A stretch of DNA of 23,745 nt from Auxenochlorella pyrenoidosa (lineage: Eukaryota; Chlorophyta; Trebouxiophyceae; Chlorellales; Chlorellaceae), in NCBI GenBank assembly GCA_001430745.1, contig KQ481983.1:493742-517486 (forward strand). The letters run 5' to 3'. Under the pieces are notes generated by a model that made no database searches, had not been told where the DNA came from, and saw only the letters and a program-made list of their open reading frames with translations. How positions within the stretch are numbered: position 1 is the first letter of the stretch; the number at the start of each line of letters is the position of its first letter. A program made the position numbers and the translations under genes. This document shows positions 7,141 to 16,200 of this stretch, one piece after another.

Positions 7141-9638
7141 ATGATCGCTGTGTCAGGGCGGGCTGCGCCCGCTGCTGGCCCAGGGTTGCGGGCGCGCCGG
7201 GTCACGCCGGCGGTGGCCCAGGCATTGCCAGGACGCGCAGTACTTGCTCTTGTGAACGATACGCAGGCAGCGCCAGCGGCGCGACGACGCAAGGTGGGTG
7301 ATGGCGGCAGCTGGCTGCCCCCGTGAGCGGCGAGGCACGGTGCTGCAGCCCGTAGCTTGCAGCATTGCCGGCCCGCGGTGTGTGCTTTCACTGCTTCCCA
7401 AACGGGCCCCTCCAGCAGGCGTGCCGTGCCATGGGCACCCGCGCTTCTGCCGGACCGGCCGCCGGCGGCGTGACGCTGGGCACCGAGGATGCCTGGGCGG
7501 CGCTGCACGGCTGCAAGGTCTTCCTGGCCAGCAGTGGGGAGGAGGTGAGCGCCAGAGGTTTGCAGGGTTGGGCCCCTGAGCTGGCAGGCATGCGAGGGGA
7601 CAGGCACCGGCATCCCGCAGACGGCAGGGGCGCCTGGCACCTGGAGCGTCAGTACCTTGAGCGAGGCGATGCACAGCTGCAACTTTTTCCCGGGGTGCAA
7701 TAATAACGCTGCCTGCCTGCAGGTGCGGGTGACGGACGTGTGGGACCAGGAGGACGACCGAGTGGTCCTGGCCTTTGGCCGCTCCATGGGATGACCCCTG
7801 TGGTGCGCGCGCTGCGCGCCCCGCCCCTTGTTTGCTGCCGCTTTGCTGCCCAACTTGAAGTTCGCAGCAGCGAGGGCTGGCGTGCGTTTTGGGTAGCCGT
7901 GGCACCGTGCGGCCCCTGCGCCTGCTGCCTTGCTGCAAGGCGGTATGGCTGCCTGCCTGCGTGGCTGCCTTTGTGCCGGCTGTTGGCAAAACAAGACGTC
8001 GAATGTCGAAGCAGGCCTGGCCCAGGGCTGCTGCCTTCACCCACTCCCCTCAGTGCCTCCCCCATGGCGGCCCCCCCGCCCTTGGCCGCAGCTGGGAGCT
8101 GGCCACGCAGCTCGCAAGAGATGTGCTGCCGGCTCTCAGGGCCCGAGGAGTGAAGCTGTACTTTGTGTCGATTGGCTACCCGGAGCGGGGCCGCAAGTTC
8201 TCGGAGCAGACGGGTGAGCGCCAACGGCGGCGCAGGCGGGGTGGCGGTGGCGGAGGGGGCTGCTGGCTGCACGTGTGCGGGGCCTGCGTACAGCCCGGGG
8301 CCGAGGCGTCAGCATGACGCTGGGTGGGCCTTGCACTGCCCAAGGTCTGGCTGGCAGCAAGGCACTGGGGCGCGTGCACAGAGTGTCATGAGGGGCCTCT
8401 CAAGAGCCCCTTGCAAGCTGAGGCCGGGGCCCAGGGTGCCAAGGCTGTCAGCCGTTGCCTGCGCGCCCCCCCCCCTGCAGGCTTCCCCCCAGAGCTGCTA
8501 CTCTGCGACCCGGAGAACGTCACCTATGCTGCCCTGGGCTTCAAGAAGGGCGTGAGGGAGACCTTCTTCTCTCCAGAGGTGGGGCCGGGTGGTGATGAAG
8601 GGGGGGAGCGAGGCCAGGGCTGCAGGCGCACAGCCGGAGGAGCGAGGGCGTGCAGGCAGTGGGAAGCGGCCTGCATGTCGGCCGGCTGGGCGCTGCCTCG
8701 CCAGCTCCCGAGAGCACCACGGGTGGCGCCACAGCTTGCCCCTCAGGCATGTGTTTTACTGTAGCGCTGCTTTCCCGCATCATGCCGTGGCGCCCTTGGC
8801 TTTGCTGCGCCGCAGACCCCGCTGGCCTTCTGGGAGCGAATCAAGGCTGGCAAGATGGGCGACCTGCAGGCAAGGAGGGGCGGGGGAGAGTGTCCAACCC
8901 GAGAGCGTTCGGGATGGCTGCTCGGCGCCTGCGGCAGCCGCCCTGGGGGTCCAGGCGCTGCAGCATGCTGGCCTGCGCGGCGCGCTGTGGCCTGCTGGAC
9001 CACATGCCGCCGTGGTGCAGTCCAGCTGGGCGTGCGCATGAGCATGCATGCATGCACGGCTCGGCCCCCTGCCTGCGCCGCCTGCCACATCACTGAGGAA
9101 ACGCCGTTGACAGCACCTGCCTGGCCTGTTGGACCCCCTGCAGGCCGTGCTGGGCCGCTGGACCAAGCAGGAGCTGTGGATCCCGCCCAAGCAGGACCAG
9201 GCCTTTCAGCAGGTGGGGCGGCAGGGCGCGTGCTACAGGGGCCTGGGGCGAGGGTGAGGGTGCAGGGCCCGTGTGCTTCAGGGGCTTGGTGCAGGTGCAG
9301 CCACGACTGTTTGGCTCTCTGGCCGCAGCACAGGCTGGGGAGGCAGCGTCTGCCTGTGTGATGAAGCTTGCCGCCGGGGCCTTCCCCCCCTGCCCTCGAT
9401 GGCGCGCCTGGCAGGGTGGCGCCGTTTCGCTCCAAAACCACCAGCGTGTCATCCCGTTGAAGTGTGACGCAGTTTCACAGATCGCCGCCCCCGTCCTGGC
9501 TGACCCCGCCTGCGCGCCCCGCAGGGCGGCGCCGTCATCTTCCAGGGGCGCCAGCTGCTGTTTGCCCACTACGACAAGGCGACGTCCGCCCACGTGGACT
9601 TTGAGCTGCTGCAGAAAGAGGCCACCAAGGGCCTGTAG
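7141..9638 (+). CDS. SELU: Peroxiredoxin-like 2 / selenoprotein U (Sec at TGA 7792), plastid-targeted form likely
   Basis: Thioredoxin-fold PRXL2 (SelU, AhpC/TSA-like) protein, 271 aa including one selenocysteine. Exons: 7141-7293, 7419-7544, 7723-7802, 8092-8213, 8481-8578, 8816-8869, 9144-9212, 9525-9638; all phases agree. The redox motif is SMG-U-P-L-C-WELA. It aligns with the GCPxCWELA of land-plant PRXL2 homologues, with Sec117 in place of the first Cys and Cys120 split TG|C across intron 3. Later conserved parts are KLYFVSIGYPERGRKF, LLCDPENVTYAALGF, VRETFFSP and the C-terminal QQGGAVIFQG...LLFAHYD. Residues 1-51 are Ala/Arg-rich without acids except near Asp45, suggesting a transit peptide. 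Intron 6 has a GC donor (CAG|GCAAGG). Stopping at the TGA would lose most of the domain. Members are thought to act as thiol or selenol reductases; the substrate is unknown. Confidence 0.88.
7792..7794 (+). other. In-frame TGA, selenocysteine codon
   Basis: Codon 24 of exon 3, residue 117. It occupies the place of the first Cys in the CxxC of PRXL2 proteins. Only CCC CTG TG follow before the GT donor at 7803, and the next exon supplies C to complete TGC for the second Cys. A sense reading is required for any full-length protein, and a SECIS-like element lies downstream at 9829-9914. Confidence 0.88.
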
Positions 9639-10159
9639 CAGGCATGCCGGCGCTGCGGCATGGGCGGCCTGCTGGCGGCACGGGGCGCGGCCTGCCGAAG
9701 TCCCTGGAGGCTGCCTGCCTGCGACGCCTGGCAGACGGCAGGTGGCTCTCTGTGCATACACCCCCGTGTTGCGATGGTCGCCCCTGCGGTGGTGGACGGG
9801 AGGAGCGGCAGCCGGCAGCAGCAGCGGCCCAGAGGGGCTGGCACCATGACGCCTGCGCATCAACGGCCCACCCGGCCCGTGCGCCAGCTGAACCCACCAT
9901 GCCACCCCCTCTGGTCAGCCGCTGCTGCTGCGCGGCGCCCACGCCCGTACCACTCGCGATCCAAGTGTGCATTTGCTCGCTCCTCCGTTCAACTGAACCT
10001 GTTTGTGCGCCCTCCACTCTGGCCGTGCAGCAAACGTTTTGAAAAATTGAAGGTCAGTAGAGTAGAACCGCAGCGCAGCAGGAGTGCAGCCAGCTGGGCA
10101 GTGGGGGCGGCAGGGTCAATGCGTCACAGGCAGCAACACACGGGTGCAGGGGCCGGACC
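9639..10159. other. Non-coding: convergent 3' UTRs of SelU and TK
   Basis: The SelU 3' UTR with its SECIS occupies at least 9639-9914. The remaining 245 bases up to the TK stop at 10160 hold both 3' ends. I find no TGTAA on the plus strand and no TTACA (its reverse) for TK here, so both polyadenylation sites remain unplaced. Confidence 0.55.
9829..9914 (+). promoter_or_regulatory. SECIS element (form 2), 3' UTR of the SelU gene
   Basis: It starts 190 bases after the stop. Helix I pairs CCAGAGGGG (9829-9837) with CCCCTCTGG (9906-9914), and TGGCA (9839-9843) with TGCCA (9900-9904), around one C/C mismatch. The non-Watson-Crick core is ATGA at 9846-9849 facing TGA at 9889-9891. Helix II includes GCGCAT (9855-9860... 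ending at T9860) against GTGCGC (9879-9884), with imperfect pairs near the core. Twelve bases separate ATGA from the unpaired AA at 9862-9863, the usual spacing. A mini-stem GGCC (9865-9868) with GGCC (9874-9877) closes a CACCC loop, which makes it form 2. This matches the eukaryotic SECIS consensus that recruits SBP2 and eEFSec to decode UGA as Sec. Confidence 0.85.
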
Positions 10160-12584
10160 CTACGCTGCCTGCTGCTCCGCGCCGGCGCTTGCGCTGCCGC
10201 TGCCAGCCTTGCCAGCCTTCTCGCCGCCGCCGCCGCCCTCCTGCTGCTGCCGCACCGCGGAGAGCTCTACATAGTGGCGCCGGCACACGGGGGCGTACAC
10301 ATCGGCCCCACCCACCAGCTCCTGCCTCGAGTCGGCCGCGATGCGCAGCGAGAAGACGGCGGCCACGCGGCGCTGCTCCTGCGGGGCGGGGGCGAGGAAT
10401 GAAAGAAAGTGAACAAGGTATGCTAAAAAAAGGAAGCAGAAAAGTGACCCCCGTGGGCGTGGGTTGAGGGAACTGGCCAGGGGCGGGCAGCCCTTGCGGG
10501 CTGTCCCTGGCCAGCTGCCATCCCGGGGCGGGGGCCGGCGCGCGGCGCTCGCGGCCCCCCCCCAGGCGGGGCGCTGGCAGCAAGGACATGGCAGGCGCAG
10601 CGCTGCAGCATGTGCGCTGCGAGCGCAGCAGGCCCAAGAGAAAAACAAGCCCCGCGGGCTCTTTTCGCCCCCCACCTGGGAGCAGAACTTGCAGTGCGCT
10701 GTGAGCTTGGTCACGCTGTCGGCCAGGGGCAGCAGGTCCAGCACCTGCAGGCACAGAGGGATGCGAGGGGGGGGGGGGGGGGGNNNNNNNNNNNNNNNNN
10801 NNNNNNNNNNNNNNNNNNNNNNNNNNNNNNNNNNNNNNNNNNNNNNNNNNNNNNNNNNNNNNNNNNNNNNNNNNNNNNNNNNNNNNNNNNNNNNNNNNNN
10901 NNNNNNNNNNNNNNNNNNNNNNNNNNNNNNNNNNNNNNNNNNNNNNNNNNNNNNNNNNNNNNNNNNNNNNNNNNNNNNNNNNNNNNNNNNNNNNNNNNNN
11001 NNNNNNNNNNNNNNNNNNNNNNNNNNNNNNNNNNNNNNNNNNNNNNNNNNNNNNNNNNNNNNNNNNNNNNNNNNNNNNNNNNNNNNNNNNNNNNNNNNNN
11101 NNNNNNNNNNNNNNNNNNNNNNNNNNNNNNNNNNNNNNNNNNNNNNNNNNNNNNNNNNNNNNNNNNNNNNNNNNNNNNNNNNNNNNNNNNNNNNNNNNNN
11201 NNNNNNNNNNNNNNNNNNNNNNNNNNNNNNNNNCATATAGCTGTCAGGGGGAGTGGTAAGGCTGCAAAGTTGTCGGGAGCAGGAGGAGCGCCACGCCGAG
11301 GGTGCTGGCGCCGCGTGGCATGGCACAGCACAGCAGGTCGTGCCGCAGCGAGGCACAGCGCGACGCAGCGAGCGCCTCAACCCCCACCTGGCCAAAGCGC
11401 TGCCGCTGGAAGTCTCCGTCCAGGCCGGCCAGGATGAGCCGCTTGTGCTCGTGGTCGGCAGCGTGGGCGCAGAACTCCCGCAGGTCTGCACGGGGGTGGG
11501 GGTGGGGGTGGGGGTGGGGGGGTCTGAGCCTGGTGTGAGCGCGCAGGGCATACGCAGGGGCCGGGGCGAGCCGCACGGTGCGTGTGCGCTGGGCAGGGGT
11601 AAAGGATGGGCGTGCAGCAGTGGCTGGCAGCGCGCTAGTGGCGAGGCGCACCAAGCATCAGCAGCAGCAGCGGCAGCGGCGGCGGCGGCGGCGGCGCCCC
11701 CGCACCCGGGAAGAACTGCGCCTCGTCCACAGCAATGACCTGGAAGCCGCGGTACGCCTCCCCTGCTGCCGCCTTGAAGGCCGCCAGGCTGGGCGCCGCG
11801 TAGCACGGCTGCAGCATGGGTAGGCGTGGCAGAGGGGCACTGTGCGGCGCAGGCATCGCGCGGCAGGGGGGCGCTGGGCACTGCTGGGCAGTGCAGTAGC
11901 ACTGCGGGCTGGGCAGCCGCCGCCCCGCACCGCCGCGCCCCGCCCGACCCTCTGGTCTCAAACCCACAAGCAGGCCGGGGCCCCAGGCATTGCATGCCCA
12001 CCACCCACCCGCTTGAGCCCGTTGTGCGTCACCACGCTGGCTGCGCAGTACCGCGTGTCCTTGCTGCTCTTCACGACGGCCACGCTGAGCCCCGCCGCCT
12101 CGCACTGCGCCACCCGCCGAAGCAGCTCGGTAGACTTGCCGGCAAACATGGGCCCAACCACGAGCTCGATCGCCCCGTGCTGCTGCGCCTGCGCCTGCGC
12201 CTGCTGCGTCTGCTGCTGCGCGCCACGCGCGGGCGGCTGCAGGTTGGAGTGCTGCTGCTGCCGGGGGGCCGCGGCGGCGTCGGGCACGGCTGCCGGCTCA
12301 GCCAGCGAGCTGGCCCGCCGGCGCTGGCGCTGGCGCTGCTGCTGGTGCCGCTGTTGCTGCGGCTGCGCAGAGGCCTCCGTCACCATGCCTCGGCCCACCG
12401 ATGGCAGGCAGCCGTGCAGCAGGCGGCGAGCTGGGCTTGCAAGCCCACCATGCTGCCATGCCGCCGCGCCCAGCATCCGCATCGCCCCTCGAGATATCAG
12501 AGCACCAGACAGAGGCATGCCACGCGCCACGGTTTGAAAAGATGGTGAACAAGGAAAGCAACGGCGGGAACGCCAGTCAGCCAC
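10160..12584 (-). CDS. TK: Thymidine kinase (TK1-type), organelle-targeted form possible
   Basis: Phosphorylates thymidine to dTMP with ATP in the salvage pathway. Exons on the minus strand: 12584-12009, 11808-11706, 11485-11388, 10744-10676, 10378-10160; 354 aa. The P-loop GPMFAGKST is at about 144-152. The catalytic Glu is in VDEAQFF (E221). [15 protein letters not shown] joins directly to [16 protein letters not shown], as in TK1 proteins. Zinc ligands are C277 and C280 (CKFC) and C314/H317 (CRRH, the plant-type pattern), and the lasso motif is [14 protein letters not shown]. The first 140 residues are Arg-, Ser- and Gln-rich with QQQ tracts. The start could be M23 ([16 protein letters not shown], presequence-like) instead of M1. 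The assembly gap is inside intron 3, so coding is complete. Confidence 0.9.
10767..11233. other. Assembly gap (450 N) flanked by a 17-base G run
   Basis: Ns fill 10784-11233, immediately after 17 consecutive G (10767-10783). On the TK strand this is a C tract about 20 bases upstream of the acceptor of exon 4. The gap size of exactly 450 may be a real estimate or a placeholder. No coding sequence is lost because exons 3 and 4 of TK join in phase and without missing conserved residues. Confidence 0.95.
11492..11522. repeat. GGGGGT microsatellite at a TK splice acceptor
   Basis: About five GGGGGT units on the plus strand. Read on the TK strand they form (ACCCCC)n, directly before GTGCAG, the acceptor of TK exon 3. 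The tract therefore acts as the polypyrimidine-like stretch. The G-rich strand could form a G-quadruplex. Confidence 0.8.
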
Positions 12585-12811
12585 CTCAGGCGGCTCTCAA
12601 GCAGCAGCAAAGGCAGCAGCAAAGGATGGCAGGGCATGCAGGCGTCCGGAGCGGCCGCAGGTGGCTGTTCAGCGCACAGCGCTCTAAGCACGCATGCGCT
12701 GCTGCCGGCAGCGTCGTGAAGGAAGGGCATGCTGGGTCCCTTCCAACTTAGGAGGTGTTTTCCTCTGTTTGCACAGCATCAGTCTTACCCATTGCTCCCC
12801 AGACCACCTCG

Positions 12812-12901
12812 ATGGGCGAGTATCGCAAGTGCTTTGACGACATGCGCTGGCACCTGAACGGAACAGAGCTGATGAGCACCGACTTGCTTGTTTGTGTCTG
12901 A
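12812..12901 (+). pseudogene. Short coding-like fragment, unknown
   Basis: A 29-codon frame beginning MGEYRKCFDDMRWHLNGTEL and ending in TGA. It has a protein-like composition unlike the Ala/Arg/Gly-rich shadow frames nearby. A pyrimidine-rich TTTTCCTCTGTTTGCACAG lies about 35 bases upstream, so it could be the last exon of a small gene or a gene remnant. I do not recognise it, and chance is possible. Confidence 0.2.
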
Positions 12902-13168
12902 GCAATCCACACCATCTTCTGGGCAAGCCGGCAGAAGTGATGGTTGCTGCCAATAGCGACTGAAAAGTGCTGGGGATGTGAGCGGTGCAGGGGCAGCAAT
13001 ATGGGCAGCATGAAAGGTGGCGGTATTGCAGCGTTTGCTGCTGTCCATTGCACGAGACGAGCATGGTGCAAGGCAACATCCGAGAGATCTGTATTCGAGC
13101 CTTCTTTGGAAAATATTTCAGATGGTGCCCTAAATGACCTCAAACATCTCAGGGAAAATTTGTTTCAT

Positions 13169-13173
13169 TGTAA
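13169..13173 (+). terminator. Candidate TGTAA polyadenylation signal without an assigned gene
   Basis: TGTAA in TTTCATTGTAAACATC, within the low-GC part of the TK-PUS10 spacer. No confirmed plus-strand gene ends just upstream. It would fit only if the fragment at 12812-12901 is transcribed. Confidence 0.2.
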
Positions 13174-13298
13174 ACATCAGTGCCTGTGGCGCTGAGCTCC
13201 CGGCTACTGCCCCCGCCGCCGTCTCCTACATGGCGCATGCATGAAGTCGATCTTTGCTTCCTTATTTCTCTCGCCACTTGAAAAACGCAGGTGCTGTT

Positions 13299-16200
13299 AT
13301 GGAGGTGCTGCAAGCGACTCTAGCCGCCAGGCCAGGCTCGCTCGCACTGCTGGAGGCAGCGGCTGGACTACAGGTGTGCCCAACGCCCTGACTCGCGCTC
13401 AGATAGTGCGATGCCCCTCCTGCGCCGCGCTGTTACGCTCTGTGCCCTCCCCGCTGCAGGCGTGCGGGCGGTGCTGCCTGCGGCTGGCCGGGGTGCAGCA
13501 ACCAGCAGCGTATGCAGACAGCAGCATCCCATTAAGCGCAGCAGGCACGCTGCACAGGCTGCAGAGCAGTCAGACGCCATGCGAAGGCGACGCAGCAGCA
13601 CAGGCAGACGAGCAGGGCGGCGGCAAGAGGCGGCGGCTTGATGAAGTGGGCGCTGCGGTAGCAGGACCAGGAGCTGAGGCATCGGCCCTGGGAGTGCCAA
13701 AAGATGCAGCGGGAGCTGCAGGAGAAGAGGCAGCTGTCGTGTGTCCGCTGTGCCTCGGCTTGCTGCAGGGGGTGGCACCTGCTCAAGGCGCAGCAGGCAG
13801 CACCAGCCCCCTGCTGCGGTGCTCTCTCGAGCTCGCTACCACCACCTCCACCCTGAATGATCCACAGCGGCACGCTGCCAGCGCCTTCGGAACGACAGCC
13901 GCGGCGACAGAGACAGCGGCAGCAGCAGCAGACAATGAGCAGAGGCAAGGGAACGGGCGCGGCGCCGGCGCCGGCGCCGGCCCGCCCGCCCCGGTTGTCA
14001 CGCAGTGCACGGCCGCAGTGCCCAGCCTGGCGGCGGCTGCGGCGGCCATCGCAGCGGAGTTTGAATTCGACTGCTTCGCCCTGGAGGTCAGCCTGCCTGC
14101 TTCGCTGGCGGTGCGCCAGCAGGCGCTGAGCTGGCGGCTGCGGCAGGGGGAGGGGGCGCAGGGGCTGGCAGAGGCACTGGCGGCAGCCCTGGGTGAGGCG
14201 GGGCGGGCCCAGGGGGACGGCAGGCTGGCCTCTGCCCTGGCAGTACATGCAGCGCAGGCAGTACAGACCTGCATGCTCATCGGGCTCATGGCCAGCAGGG
14301 ATGCAGTGCGTGTGGCCCCGTGCTGCGCCGGCGGCAGGGATGCTTCAGCGGGGTGACCTCACATCCTGCCCATTCACACAAATATGTCAAATGTCAGGTT
14401 GTGCTTCCCCTCCCCACGGGCATCTGCAGACGTGAAGGAAGCGGTGCGGCTGTGCTACAGCGAGGCTCTGGCAGCAGCGCTGGGCAAGCAGTACGATGCA
14501 GGCGCAGACCTACGCATCTCCATCGCTGCCAGCCACCCAGATGCCGCAGCGGAGAGCAGCTGGCTGGCGCCCGCGGTTGGCGCCGGCGGCAACCGGCAGC
14601 GCCGCGGCGGCCGCGGCGGCTGGCAGCAGCAGAGGCAGCAGTCGGCGGCGCCGCCAGATGGCGCGCCCCCCGCGCTGACAGATGGTGTGGTTGCCCGGCT
14701 GGCGTCCATGCCCGCAGCGGCCTTTGCGGCTGCCTGCCCGCCCTCTGCGGCGCAGCTGAGCCCGCCCGCCGCGCCCGCCGGCACGCAGCTGCAGGCGCGG
14801 CGCCTGCCGCTCCACGTGGGCGGGCGGTACCTGAAGCTGAGGCGGGGTATTCCGCAGTCACCCTGGGTCATTGATGGGCAGCGCAAGGGCGAGGGCTCTG
14901 TGCAGGTGTGGAGCGCAGAGGGCGGCGCTGGGGGCGGGGGGGCGGCAGGGACATGGGCTGCGGATGGGCAGCGGTGCATGCTTGTGCAGCGACTGAAGGC
15001 CACTGCCGCTGCAGGATGCTGCTGATGTACGCCGCTGTGTCTTCTGCTTGCAATAAGCAGTGCACGCCTCTTGCGTCTTGGGCGCCGTGCTCACGGCCAC
15101 CGGCCCTGCCGCTGCCTCATTCTGCTGCCTCTTGCCGCAGGAGGCGATTGAGCAGGCAGTGCTGCCAGCCTTCCAGGCAGACAGCTTCACCCTTGTCTCC
15201 GCAGGTGCACACGCAGAGAACACCTGGATTTGGGCCTGTTGCTTTGTGCAGGCCGTGCCGGTTGCAAGGGCCAGTTGCCAGGGCCGGTTGCCAGCTTCAG
15301 CGCAGCCTCGATTTGGCTCGCCAGCAGCCTCACCTCCCTGCCGTGGCGGCGCCAAACAGGCGCCCACACCCCATGCGCGGGGGCAGCGCCTGTGTTGCGG
15401 CCGTCTGTTGGCGGGCATGCAACGCCCTGATGCACGCGGCCTGCCTGCCCGCCCACCTGCCCTGTGTGCAGGCCGCGAGGACATTGACGTTCGCATGCTG
15501 GGAGAGGGCCGGCCCTTCATCCTGCAGATTGCAAACGCGCGGCGGGCCATGCCCCCGCCAGAGAGGCTGGAGGAGCTGGGGGCGCGAGTGCTTGAGGTAG
15601 GCAGGCTGGCTGGAAGGCTGCAAAGGGGGTGGGGGTGGGTGCGTGCAACAGGGGGCGGGGGGTGGGGTGCGAGGACCTGCGCTTTTCGTACGCCTCTCTC
15701 CACCGCTCGCTCCCGCATGTATTGCACAGCCACTTGGCCGGCTGGCGGCAGGCTGCGCACCCTTCCCTGCTCACTCCTGTTCGCTGCTGCCGCTGCTGTT
15801 GCCTCCTGGCTTTTGCCTGCAGGCCAGCGCCGGCGGCGTCGCGGTGCGCGGCCTGTTTGCCGCCTCCCCTGCCCAGCTGGCGCGGCTCAAGGAGGGGGAG
15901 CAGGAGAAGCAGAAGTCTTATGTGGCTGTCTGCTGGCTGCCCCGCCCGCTCACCGACGCCGACGTGGCGACGATAGAGGGCACGAACGGGCTGGAGGTGC
16001 ATCAGCAGACGCCCGTCCGGGTGGGGAGGAGGGAGGGTGCTGCGGCGGTCGGGCTGCTGCGTGGCGAGGCAACGGCAGCCTTCGCTATCGTCCGCTGCCG
16101 CCGCTGTCTTGCTGTGGCGCTGCGCTCGGCTGGGGCAGCACGCTGCTGCTTAGCCCACACCCGGGGGGGCGGTGTGGCCGAGGCCCCCGTGCACCGGGCG

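Larger units (their letters stand above)
12585..13298. other. Divergent intergenic region between TK and PUS10
   Basis: It should hold the promoters of both genes. Bases about 12730-13190 are visibly less GC-rich than the surroundings and contain a short coding-like frame (12812-12901) and a TGTAA at 13169-13173. No known gene is recognised. Confidence 0.5.

Noticed and set aside
7723..7802. TGA at 7792 as a true stop, pseudogene mutation or sequencing error
   Set aside because: All downstream exons are open, in phase and conserved. The TGA falls exactly on a redox Cys position, the split Cys codon resolves perfectly, and a SECIS-like hairpin lies downstream.
7047..8040. Long minus-strand frames opposite the SelU gene
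   Set aside because: They are antisense to well-supported exons, with shadow-type composition and no recognisable domain.
11492..11522. CRISPR or other array from the GGGGGT repeats
   Set aside because: Simple hexamer microsatellite with no spacers, in a eukaryotic intron.
10160..12004. Long minus-strand frame of about 614 codons through the gap
   Set aside because: It is continuous only because Ns were translated as X and introns were read through. The TK exons lie in several frames and account for the conserved sequence.
13241..13459. PUS10 starting at 13241 with continuous reading into exon 2, including a CPSC
   Set aside because: The 13299 start plus an 86-base intron gives the expected short helix followed by CGRC, as in PUS10 proteins. 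The continuous frame adds an unusual leader, and a GT...CAG intron is clearly present. RNA-seq could overturn this.
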